From a bacterium (lineage in GTDB: Bacteria > Patescibacteriota > Minisyncoccia > Minisyncoccales > Minisyncoccaceae): a stretch of 6,647 nucleotides of DNA. Below, one piece after another: positions 1-6,647 of the stretch; position 1 is the first letter of the stretch; each line of letters starts with the position of its first letter. The stretch covers positions 1-6,647 of the forward strand of contig JALNZJ010000043.1 of assembly GCA_023229485.1 (NCBI GenBank), written 5' to 3'. The notes below the pieces were generated by a model. The model worked only from the letters and a program-made list of their open reading frames with translations. It did not search any database and had not been told where the DNA came from. The position numbers and the translations under genes are program-made.

Positions 1-117
1 TGCTACTCTTTTCTTAAGCGAAGTCGCTTTTCCGACATAAACAAGCTCCCTCCCATGATAAAAAAGATATATACCAGAATTATCTGGCAGTTTTTTTATT
101 TTTTTCCGAATCTCCAT
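1..117 (-). CDS. uvrC: UvrC-type GIY-YIG endonuclease, N-terminal fragment (runs off left edge)
   Basis: Only the first 39 codons are in the window; the gene continues past base 1. The peptide has the opening of UvrC: a short basic lead, LPDNSGIY, then LVYVGKATSLKKRV. Visible GIY-YIG elements are G15-I16-Y17, Y27-V28-G29, K30 and R37. They match in spacing the catalytic Tyr, Lys and Arg described for Thermotoga UvrC; the catalytic Glu lies beyond the edge. UvrC is recruited to the UvrB-DNA complex and its GIY-YIG domain makes the 3' incision. The ATG at 117 is the first start after the uvrA stop, six bases upstream, and is in the same frame as uvrA. The ribosome-binding signal is weak (AAGAAAAAG inside the uvrA end), so translational coupling to uvrA is likely. 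Because only the N-terminus is visible, a short UvrC-like or Cho-like nuclease without the C-terminal RNase H-like half cannot be excluded. Confidence 0.8.
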   Translation of the reverse strand, partial: MEIRKKIKKLPDNSGIYLFYHGRELVYVGKATSLKKRVA

Positions 118-123
118 AATTGA

Positions 124-2682
124 CTATTTCTTTTTCTTGATAACTCTTCGCAAATACTTACCAGTCCAGGTATCCCTTTGGCATATTTCTTCAGGAGTTC
201 CTTCTCCAATCAACTTACCACCAAGGTCACCACCCTCTGGACCAAGATCGATTATCCAATCACAACACTTTATAAAATCCAAGTTATGCTCAATCACCAA
301 AACAGTATTTCCTTGAGAAACTAATCGCTGAAGTAAAACTATTAATTTCTTAATATCGTCATAGTGTAACCCAGTTGTTGGCTCATCAAGCAAATACAAA
401 GTCCTAGTTGTTCCATGTTTAGATAACTCACGACTCAGCTTTATTCTCTGAGATTCTCCTCCTGACAAAGTAGTTGCTGGCTGACCAAGGGTCAAGTATC
501 CAAGACCGACCTCATTCAATACTTTTAATTTATCATTAATAAATGGAATTTCTCGAAAGAAAACTTCTCCATCTTCAATGGTCATATTAAGCACATCTGA
601 AATATCTTTTTCTTTATAGTGAATAGCAAGTGTTTCCTTGTTAAATCTTTTTCCATGGCAAACATCACAATCAATTTCAACATTTGGCAAGAAATGCATC
701 TCAATTTCAATACTTCCCTTCCCTTCACAATGCTCACATCTACCTCCAGGCTTATTAAAACTAAATCTACCCATATCATAACCTCTCATTCTCGACTCTG
801 GCGTCATAGAAAAAATTTCTCTAACTTCGTCAAAAATCTTGGTATAAGTAGCGGGATTAGAACGAGGAGTTTTACCAATCGGGGCTTGATCAATCCTAAT
901 AACCTTGTCTAAATATTCAACATTTTTTACTTCCTTGACCTTAATATTACGCTTAACGTGATTAATCTTTCCAGTTATGTGTTGATGAATAATATTATTA
1001 AGCAGGGTTGATTTTCCTGATCCAGAAACTCCCGTTAAGCAAACAAATCTCCCAAGTGGAATATCAATATTAATATTCTTCAAATTATTCTCATGAGCAC
1101 CAACAATCTTTAACTTCAATGTATCGCTATCAACTTTCCTTCTCTTTTCAGGAATGGATATCTCTTCTTCCCCCCTGAGATATTTTCCAGTTAAAGATTT
1201 TTTTGCACTTCCAAGCTGCAAGCAATTTAATACTTTTTTCTCCTCTTTTAGTGAAAGCAAATTCTCTAAAGTTCCAGAATAAGTAACTTCTCCTCCATGT
1301 TTTCCAGCCTTAGGCCCAAAATCCACCAACCAATCACTAGCCAAAATAGTGTCTTCGTCGTGCTCTACTACAATTATCGTATTTCCAATATCTCTCAAAT
1401 TACATAATGTTTTTATAAGCATCTCATTGTCTCTCTGATGGAGTCCGATAGTTGGCTCATCCAAAACATACAATGCTCCAACTAATTTTGTCCCTACTTG
1501 AGAAGCTAACCTTATTCTTTGCGATTCTCCTCCAGACAAAGTTCCAGCCATCCTGTCCAAAGTCATATAATGTAAACCGACATCATGCATAAATTTTAAT
1601 CGATTTTTTATTTCATTCAAAACAACTTCAGCAATTTCTCTTTCTTTTTTTTCAAGCTTTTCGCTTAATTTGGAAAAATTAATTATTGCATCACTTACAC
1701 TCATCTCCGTAACCTCATAAATACTTTTTTTATCTATCTTCACGCTAAGAGCATTACTATTTAATCTTTTTCCTAAACATGCTGGACAAGGCTTAGAGCT
1801 AAATAAACTCTCGGTTCCAAGTCCGTGACATTCAGAACAAAAACCATATGGACTATTAAAACTAAAAAGTCTTGGCTCAATTTCGGGAAAACTAAAACCG
1901 CATTTTGGACAAGAAAATTCCGTACTAAATATTTGTTCTTCGTTATCAGAATAAACAACCGAACATAGGTTATTTGACATATCAATCGCATTTTCAATTG
2001 CCTCATTCAAGCGAAATTCGAAATCATCGTCAACTTCCGAATAAAATATTTTATCAATAACGATTTCAATTGTATGCACTTTCGTTTTTTCCAAATCAAC
2101 TCGTTCCCTCAAGCTTTTTATTTTTCCATCAATCCTTACTTCTAAATAACCAGCCTCATATATATCCTGCAACATTTGAAAATATTCCCCTTTTCTGCCC
2201 CTAATTACGGGAGACAATATAGAAACTACGCCCTCTTTATTTTTCTCTTTAACGGCTAAGGTTATCTTTTCCCTTATTTCATCAATCGTCATTTTTTCGA
2301 TTCCAATTTTACATTTTGGGCAATACGGCTTACCAATCCTTGCATATAAAACCCTAAGATAATCATAAATCTCAGTAATTGTTGCAACTGTTGAACGAGG
2401 ATTAGAATTGTGAGCCTTTTGACTAATAGAAATAGCAGGAGATAATCCCTCAATTTCATCAACATTAGGTTTTTGCATCCCACCCAGAAACTGCCTCGCA
2501 TAAGAAGATAAAGATTCAATATACCTTCGTTGACCTTCAGCAAAAATTGTATCAAAAGCCAAGCTTGATTTTCCTGAGCCAGAAAGTCCAGTAAAAACAA
2601 TCATCTTATCTCGAGGAATCTCCAAAGAAATATTTTTTAAATTGTGCTCTTTTGCACCTTTAATAATAATTTTGTCTTGCAT
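124..2682 (-). CDS. uvrA: Excinuclease ABC subunit A, compact form lacking the insertion domain
   Basis: UvrA is the damage-sensing ATPase of nucleotide excision repair; as a dimer it scans DNA and loads UvrB. Two ABC modules are complete. NBD I has Walker A GLSGSGKS (32-39), signature LSGGESQR (382-389) and Walker B LYVLDEP (404-410). NBD II has GVSGSGKS (551-558), LSGGESQR (739-746) and LYLLDEP (762-768). Zinc-binding cysteines are C121/C124, C258/C261 with C282/C285, C299/C302, and C649/C652 with C672/C675; the last set forms the conserved C-terminal zinc finger. The UvrB-binding domain spans about 120-257 (IRGRKGEY at 160-167). At 852 aa it is shorter than the usual ~940. The loss falls between C285 and C299, where 13 residues replace the roughly 110-residue insertion domain. 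The ATG start fits the family N-terminus and follows the uvrB stop by one base. The stop is TAG, followed closely by uvrC. Confidence 0.97.
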   Translation of the reverse strand: MQDKIIIKGAKEHNLKNISLEIPRDKMIVFTGLSGSGKSSLAFDTIFAEGQRRYIESLSSYARQFLGGMQKPNVDEIEGLSPAISISQKAHNSNPRSTVATITEIYDYLRVLYARIGKPYCPKCKIGIEKMTIDEIREKITLAVKEKNKEGVVSILSPVIRGRKGEYFQMLQDIYEAGYLEVRIDGKIKSLRERVDLEKTKVHTIEIVIDKIFYSEVDDDFEFRLNEAIENAIDMSNNLCSVVYSDNEEQIFSTEFSCPKCGFSFPEIEPRLFSFNSPYGFCSECHGLGTESLFSSKPCPACLGKRLNSNALSVKIDKKSIYEVTEMSVSDAIINFSKLSEKLEKKEREIAEVVLNEIKNRLKFMHDVGLHYMTLDRMAGTLSGGESQRIRLASQVGTKLVGALYVLDEPTIGLHQRDNEMLIKTLCNLRDIGNTIIVVEHDEDTILASDWLVDFGPKAGKHGGEVTYSGTLENLLSLKEEKKVLNCLQLGSAKKSLTGKYLRGEEEISIPEKRRKVDSDTLKLKIVGAHENNLKNINIDIPLGRFVCLTGVSGSGKSTLLNNIIHQHITGKINHVKRNIKVKEVKNVEYLDKVIRIDQAPIGKTPRSNPATYTKIFDEVREIFSMTPESRMRGYDMGRFSFNKPGGRCEHCEGKGSIEIEMHFLPNVEIDCDVCHGKRFNKETLAIHYKEKDISDVLNMTIEDGEVFFREIPFINDKLKVLNEVGLGYLTLGQPATTLSGGESQRIKLSRELSKHGTTRTLYLLDEPTTGLHYDDIKKLIVLLQRLVSQGNTVLVIEHNLDFIKCCDWIIDLGPEGGDLGGKLIGEGTPEEICQRDTWTGKYLRRVIKKKK

Positions 2683-2683
2683 A

Positions 2684-4702
2684 TTATTTTTTTCTTAATT
2701 CTTTTTCCAATTTATGAATTTCATCTCTAAGTATTGCCGCAAGTTCAAACTCTAAATTATCTGCAGCAGTTTTCATCTGTTCTTTTTTGTCTTTTATTAT
2801 TTCTTTAAGCGGCCTATTGTCTCCCACCATATCCATTCGAAGAACCTCTTCCGAAAATCTTCGCTTTTTTCCCTTTTTATTTTCTAATCCAAGCTCTTCT
2901 AAAATATTTTTAATATTTTTCTCAATAGTTTTTGGAGTAATATTGTTATCTATATTGTACTTTATCTGAATAGATCTTCTTCTATCGGTTTCACTCATCG
3001 CTTTTTTAATAGATGCAGTAATATGATCCGCATAAAGAACAACCCTACCATTTACATTCCTAGCAGCACGTCCAATGGTCTGAACTAGACTAGTTTCATT
3101 TCTCAAAAATCCTTCCTTATCGGCATCAAGTACTGCCACAAAAGAAACTTCAGGAATATCTAATCCTTCACGAAGCAGATTAACACCGACTATCACGTCA
3201 ATTTTTCCACGTCGAAGATCAGCGATTATATCAATTCTTTCCAAGGTTTTTATATCACTGTGAAGATACTTTACTCTTATTTTTTTCTTTTCCAAATGAT
3301 CAGTTAGGTCTTCGGCCATTCTTTTTGTTAATGTTGTAACAAGCGTCTTCTCTCCTATCGCAACTTGATCCTGTATTCTAATTATAAGATCGTCTATTTG
3401 TGACAAATTATTCTTTGAAGAAACAACTGGTCTTATAATAACCTCCGGATCAATCAATCCTGTCGGTCTTACTATCTGCTCAACTATTTTTTCACTATCC
3501 TGGATTTCAAAATCGGTAGGAGTTGCTGATACATAAATTATTTTATTAGCTAGTCCCTGAAACTCCTTATACTGTAATGGTCTATTGTCATAAGCACTTG
3601 GAAGTCGGAATCCAAAATCAACTAAAGACTTTTTCCTAGCCTTGTCGCCGTTATACATCGCTCTAATCTGCGGCAATGTCGCATGAGACTCATCAATCAC
3701 TACCAAAAAATCCTTTGCCGCTTCCTTGAAGTAGTCAATCAAAGTAAACGGAGGTTCACCAATTTTTCGTCCATCAAAGTGCCTAGAGTAATTTTCGATT
3801 CCTTGGCAATACCCCATATTTTCTATCATTTCCAGATCATACTTCACGCGTCGCTTAAGTCTTTCATATTCTAAAATTTTCCCCTCCTTTTCAAAAAATT
3901 TTAATTGTTCTTTTAGCTCCAGCTTAATATCTTCAATTGCAGTCTTTTTAACGCTCTCATTTATAACATAGTGTTTAGCAGGAAAAAGATTTACGTCACT
4001 AATTTCTTCAAGGACATTCCTTCTTATCGGATCAACTATTTCAATAATCTCAATCTTATCAGAAATTATAAACCTATAAATAACCTTCTGATTAACAGGC
4101 ATTATTTCCAGAATCTGACCATGTAATCTAAATGTTCCAAATAACAAATCTGCATTCGTTCGCTCAAACTGCATGTCAATTAATTTTCTCGCAAGTTCTT
4201 GCCTGTTCACCTGTTGACCTTTCTCCAATGTCAAAATAATACTTTTATACTGTTCGGGAGATCCAAGTCCATAGATACAAGAGACTGATGCGACAATAAC
4301 CACATCTTTTCTTGTCATAAGAGCCTGAGTACAAGCATGCCGCAATCTATCAATTTCTTCGTTTATTTGAGCCTCTTTTTCAATATAAGTGTCAGTATTG
4401 ACCATGTATGTTTCCGGCTGATAGTAATCATAATAACTCACAAAATATTCAACGGCATTTTTAGGAAAAAACTCTCTAAATTCGTTACAAAGTTGAGCTG
4501 CTAAAGTTTTATTATGCGAAATCACCAGAGTTGGCTTCTGGATACGTTGTATGACATTGGCGATAGTAAAGGTTTTTCCTGAACCAGTAACACCCAATAA
4601 AGTCTGCTTATCTAAACCTTTTTCCCATCCATCCACCAAATCATTTATGGCCTTAGGCTGATCACCCTGAGGCGTCATGTTCGCCATTAATTCAAATTCC
4701 AT
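2684..4702 (-). CDS. uvrB: Excinuclease ABC subunit B (damage-verifying helicase-like ATPase)
   Basis: UvrB is loaded by UvrA at a lesion, inserts a beta-hairpin between the strands to verify damage, and recruits UvrC. At 672 aa it has normal length. Visible elements are Walker A GVTGSGKT (37-44), the aromatic hairpin at 86-122 (Y90, Y91, Y93, Y94, Y99, Y106, equivalent to the functional tyrosines of Bacillus UvrB), domain 2 for UvrA docking (about 150-250), Walker B VVIDESH (334-340), motif V around [14 protein letters not shown] (506-519), motif [11 protein letters not shown] (541-549) and a C-terminal UVR coiled-coil motif (about 634-669) that pairs with UvrC. The ATG at 4702 is chosen because an in-frame TAG lies five codons upstream and [16 protein letters not shown] aligns with family N-termini. 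It is the first gene of the uvrB-uvrA-uvrC run, after a 173-nt spacer. Several UvrA-contact residues in domain 2 look substituted. Confidence 0.97.
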   Translation of the reverse strand: MEFELMANMTPQGDQPKAINDLVDGWEKGLDKQTLLGVTGSGKTFTIANVIQRIQKPTLVISHNKTLAAQLCNEFREFFPKNAVEYFVSYYDYYQPETYMVNTDTYIEKEAQINEEIDRLRHACTQALMTRKDVVIVASVSCIYGLGSPEQYKSIILTLEKGQQVNRQELARKLIDMQFERTNADLLFGTFRLHGQILEIMPVNQKVIYRFIISDKIEIIEIVDPIRRNVLEEISDVNLFPAKHYVINESVKKTAIEDIKLELKEQLKFFEKEGKILEYERLKRRVKYDLEMIENMGYCQGIENYSRHFDGRKIGEPPFTLIDYFKEAAKDFLVVIDESHATLPQIRAMYNGDKARKKSLVDFGFRLPSAYDNRPLQYKEFQGLANKIIYVSATPTDFEIQDSEKIVEQIVRPTGLIDPEVIIRPVVSSKNNLSQIDDLIIRIQDQVAIGEKTLVTTLTKRMAEDLTDHLEKKKIRVKYLHSDIKTLERIDIIADLRRGKIDVIVGVNLLREGLDIPEVSFVAVLDADKEGFLRNETSLVQTIGRAARNVNGRVVLYADHITASIKKAMSETDRRRSIQIKYNIDNNITPKTIEKNIKNILEELGLENKKGKKRRFSEEVLRMDMVGDNRPLKEIIKDKKEQMKTAADNLEFELAAILRDEIHKLEKELRKK

Positions 4703-4711
4703 ACCTGAAAG

Positions 4712-4719
4712 CTCATCCT
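4712..4719 (-). promoter_or_regulatory. Probable ribosome-binding site of uvrB
   Basis: The minus strand reads AGGATGAG here. Its GAG core lies nine bases before the uvrB ATG and its AGGA core thirteen bases before. It is the only purine-rich stretch at a workable distance; an AGGT directly abutting the ATG is too close. It is weaker than a full Shine-Dalgarno sequence, but stronger than anything upstream of uvrA or uvrC, which probably rely on coupling. Confidence 0.4.
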
Positions 4720-4745
4720 ATCATTTTTTACATTTTTTGCAATAC

Positions 4746-4773
4746 ATAATAAAACAAAATAGCCTAAATTTAA
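4746..4773 (-). promoter_or_regulatory. Weak candidate promoter for the uvrB-uvrA-uvrC run
   Basis: On the minus strand TATTAT (4751-4746) resembles a -10 box, about 44 bases before the uvrB ATG. TTAAAT (4773-4768), 16 bases further upstream, is a poor -35 match. In DNA this AT-rich such matches arise by chance. The placement is plausible only because the spacer is the longest gene-free stretch in the window and precedes the repair genes. I see no LexA box of either the CTGT-N8-ACAG or the GAAC-N4-GTTC type. Confidence 0.2.
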
Positions 4774-4806
4774 CTTATCAAAGCTTACCATTTTGGCCAT
4801 AGGCTA
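4760..4806 (-). repeat. Interrupted inverted repeat upstream of uvrB (possible terminator or operator)
   Basis: TAGCCTA at 4760-4766 and TAGGCTA at 4800-4806 (plus strand) form perfect 7-bp arms around a 33-base spacer. Read on the minus strand, the second arm is followed by a T-rich run (TTTTGTTTTATT), so a weak intrinsic terminator for the upstream VanW-family gene is one reading. A small internal stem, AGCTT/AAGTT with one G-T pair and a four-base loop, could shorten the loop. The alternative reading is a protein-binding site, since the promoter-proximal arm falls between the candidate -35 and -10. The repeat is certain; its role is not. Confidence 0.4.
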
Positions 4807-4875
4807 ATCAGATATGTCATTTTCTAACAAAAACACATCTCAAAAATAATAGAATACCAAAATAAAATCTTCCAA

Positions 4876-6639
4876 TTATTCGCCAATCATACATACCCCT
4901 TGCCTCGGCACATAATGAGAAGTAAATCGCCTCTTCTTTACTGAACCATCTCTATACTCAACTTTATAATCAAAGTAAGCATCAACCCCTAAGTAAGCAC
5001 TATAAGTACACTTTACTACATCGGTCGGAAGGCTTTTTGTCGTTATCATTCTTGCTGGTTTAGGATTAACAACATTATAAACAACAGACTTTCCTTTTGT
5101 AATAACTCTCTCGTCACTCGTACCCCATAATTCAATGGTCAACAACGAATTGACAATTTTGGACTGTATCAAAACATAATTACCAGTATCATTAACAAAC
5201 CTAAAATCAGGAAAAGGATCATAAACAGAAGCGTCTGTTCCGGCCGGATAATAATAAGGCATATTATAAGAATGATTTTGCCTCATCGTTATCGGAAGCC
5301 CAGAATTAAGAACGGATCTAAAAAAAGTAGTACTTAGATGACATACACCACCACCATATTCTTGAGCTATATTTTTGCCATTTATTACTATCTCTTTTGA
5401 GTATCCATTAGTTCCATCAATTGGTGAAAGATTTTTTATTGTAGAAAACTCCTCATTTGGTGCTATTAATAAGCCATTTATCGCATTTGAAGCATTTGTT
5501 ATATTTTTAATTCGGCTAGCGGTTGATCCAGCAAAAGATAATGAACTCTGTCCTATAATTTCTCTTATTCCCAGCATACCTCCATTTTCATTCCTAACAT
5601 CAGAAGGAGCTGATGTTTTTTTAACTAAAAGATCCAAACTACTAATATTATTAATAGGAATTCCAGCTAATAAATTAGAAACCCGATCAATATCGAGAGA
5701 GACTCCATGACTACCAGCCTCAAAATTTTTCACCTTTCCATTTTCAATAGAAAATTTTGGCATTGTCGGCTCAATATCAATCAAGGAAGCAATTTCCTCT
5801 TTTAAAAATAAAGAAATTTTATCCTTATCTAGATATAAATTAATTTTATTCCCCTTCTCGCCCATCTCTTTTTCGAGCTTAATCCAGGAAAGTAACCTAT
5901 CCTTTTCTATACTCCATTCCTCTCCCCGATAAGTCAAAACTATCGGGGCTAAGCTAACTACATAAACGACCGCCTCCCTCATTTCAAAACAATCATTCTT
6001 TGATATATAAGGAGTACTTTTAGCGGCTACTAATCGAATGCTTGAAAAATTAAATTGGCTTAAGTTATTTTTTAATATAGAAACTGTTTGTTCATAATCA
6101 ATCCGGCTTCCAAAATATTCCGGCTCTATCAATAAATTATTATTCTCGTCAAAAAAATAAAAAGCATTACTAGACTCATAAATATAAAATTTATTCTTTA
6201 AATTTTCAGAAATTTTATTTTCATTAATATTAAAAACCAAAGAATTATTACTATGTTTTCCAATTAAAAATAATTCCAATCTTTTTTTAAAATTATTTAA
6301 AAAACCGTCGTTTCTTCCCACCGAAAAAACATTTTCAACAGTCTTGTCTATCCTAAAATCAATCAAAACCTCATTTAGTTCTCCATCCAAAAAAGAATTA
6401 ATTGGATAGATAATAGTACTATCAGTATCAAAATAAAATCGTATGCCATCTTGCTCAACCAAAGCGATATTATTAGAAATTATTTCACTTACCTCAATAG
6501 CAGTTTTCCCACCAACATCAATACTACCAACATAAATATTTGGATAAACTTTGTCGCGATAATAGTTTTCTGTATAAAAATAAAATAATACACCAAGTAA
6601 TATCAAGACAATGATAAAAGACAAAAAAATTGATCTCAC
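4876..6639 (-). CDS. VanW-family membrane-anchored cell-envelope protein with two YoaR-like modules
   Basis: The protein has an N-terminal hydrophobic anchor (about 3-22) and then a large, probably extracytoplasmic region. Two related modules follow, about 57-210 and 213-345, each ending in a G-x-x-[IL]-D motif (G177-D181, G312-D316) and a similar strand ending K-[KS]-[ST]-x-P. They resemble the putative peptidoglycan-binding domain of YoaR-type proteins. The VanW domain covers about 368-500, with GGGVCHLSTT (429-438), NHSY (455-458) and YPAGTDA (464-470). The C-terminus (about 505-587) is a beta-rich, G5-like tail ending in SHYVPRQGVCMIGE. VanW was named from vancomycin-resistance clusters but its biochemical role is unknown, and nothing here suggests resistance. 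The start shown is GTG with no clear ribosome-binding site, and the frame stays open to base 6647, so the true start may lie beyond the window. The neighbouring repair genes give no functional clue. Confidence 0.88.
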   Translation of the reverse strand: MRSIFLSFIIVLILLGVLFYFYTENYYRDKVYPNIYVGSIDVGGKTAIEVSEIISNNIALVEQDGIRFYFDTDSTIIYPINSFLDGELNEVLIDFRIDKTVENVFSVGRNDGFLNNFKKRLELFLIGKHSNNSLVFNINENKISENLKNKFYIYESSNAFYFFDENNNLLIEPEYFGSRIDYEQTVSILKNNLSQFNFSSIRLVAAKSTPYISKNDCFEMREAVVYVVSLAPIVLTYRGEEWSIEKDRLLSWIKLEKEMGEKGNKINLYLDKDKISLFLKEEIASLIDIEPTMPKFSIENGKVKNFEAGSHGVSLDIDRVSNLLAGIPINNISSLDLLVKKTSAPSDVRNENGGMLGIREIIGQSSLSFAGSTASRIKNITNASNAINGLLIAPNEEFSTIKNLSPIDGTNGYSKEIVINGKNIAQEYGGGVCHLSTTFFRSVLNSGLPITMRQNHSYNMPYYYPAGTDASVYDPFPDFRFVNDTGNYVLIQSKIVNSLLTIELWGTSDERVITKGKSVVYNVVNPKPARMITTKSLPTDVVKCTYSAYLGVDAYFDYKVEYRDGSVKKRRFTSHYVPRQGVCMIGE

Positions 6640-6647
6640 TATTTTTC

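Noticed and set aside
619..912. 97-codon plus-strand open frame opposite uvrA
   Set aside because: It is antisense to the strongly conserved second ATPase half and zinc finger of uvrA, with low-complexity Ser/Asn/Thr-rich composition and no ribosome-binding site.
2289..2600. 103-codon minus-strand open frame inside uvrA
   Set aside because: It overlaps the conserved N-terminal part of uvrA in another frame, resembles no family I know and has no independent start signal; it is a shadow of the real gene.
124..2682. UvrA as a non-repair paralogue (such as UvrA2 or a drug-resistance ABC protein)
   Set aside because: UvrA2-type paralogues lack the UvrB-binding domain, which is present here at about 120-257, and the gene lies directly between uvrB and a UvrC-type gene.
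4703..4875. LexA/SOS box or small gene in the intergenic spacer
   Set aside because: No CTGT-N8-ACAG or GAAC-N4-GTTC palindrome is present, and no open frame of useful length with a start signal fits in the 173 bases.
5375..5710. 111-codon plus-strand open frame opposite the VanW-family gene
   Set aside because: It lies antisense to the VanW core motifs. Its hydrophobic look follows from the complement of the coding strand; there is no supporting start signal or family resemblance.
4876..6639. Vancomycin-resistance function suggested by the VanW name
   Set aside because: No vanH, vanA/B ligase, vanX or VanRS-like gene is in the window, and VanW-domain proteins are widespread outside resistance clusters.

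Overview
The window reads as ordinary chromosomal DNA from an AT-rich bacterium (roughly one third G+C by eye). All recognisable genes lie on the minus strand, so transcription runs from high to low coordinates. The standard genetic code fits: TAG and TAA are used as stops and Trp is TGG. Several features suggest a Candidate Phyla Radiation (Patescibacteria) genome: the lysine-rich AT-biased proteins, a compact UvrA, a VanW-domain protein with two YoaR-like modules, and a UvrC N-terminus containing GKATSLKKRV. This placement is an inference; no ribosomal RNA or other phylogenetic marker is present.

Layout in transcription order. (1) 6639 to 4876: a membrane-anchored VanW-family cell-envelope protein. 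Its start (GTG) sits at the window edge and may not be the true one. (2) 4875 to 4703: a 173-nt intergenic spacer with an interrupted inverted repeat, a weak promoter candidate and the uvrB ribosome-binding region. (3) 4702 to 2684: uvrB. (4) 2682 to 124: uvrA, starting 1 nt after the uvrB stop. (5) 117 to 1: the first 39 codons of uvrC (or a UvrC-like GIY-YIG nuclease), starting 6 nt after the uvrA stop and running off the left edge.

Together uvrB-uvrA-uvrC encode the core of bacterial nucleotide excision repair. UvrA finds the lesion and loads UvrB, UvrB verifies damage with its beta-hairpin, and UvrC makes the incisions. The VanW-family gene has the same orientation but no obvious functional link to repair.

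I found no convincing new system. The most notable points are a UvrA that lacks almost the whole DNA-contacting insertion domain between its zinc-binding cysteines, substitutions in the UvrB patch known to dock UvrA, the tight three-gene uvr cluster with uvrA and uvrC in the same frame across one amber codon, and the inverted repeat upstream of uvrB. I see no tRNA, rRNA, CRISPR array, insertion sequence or attachment site.
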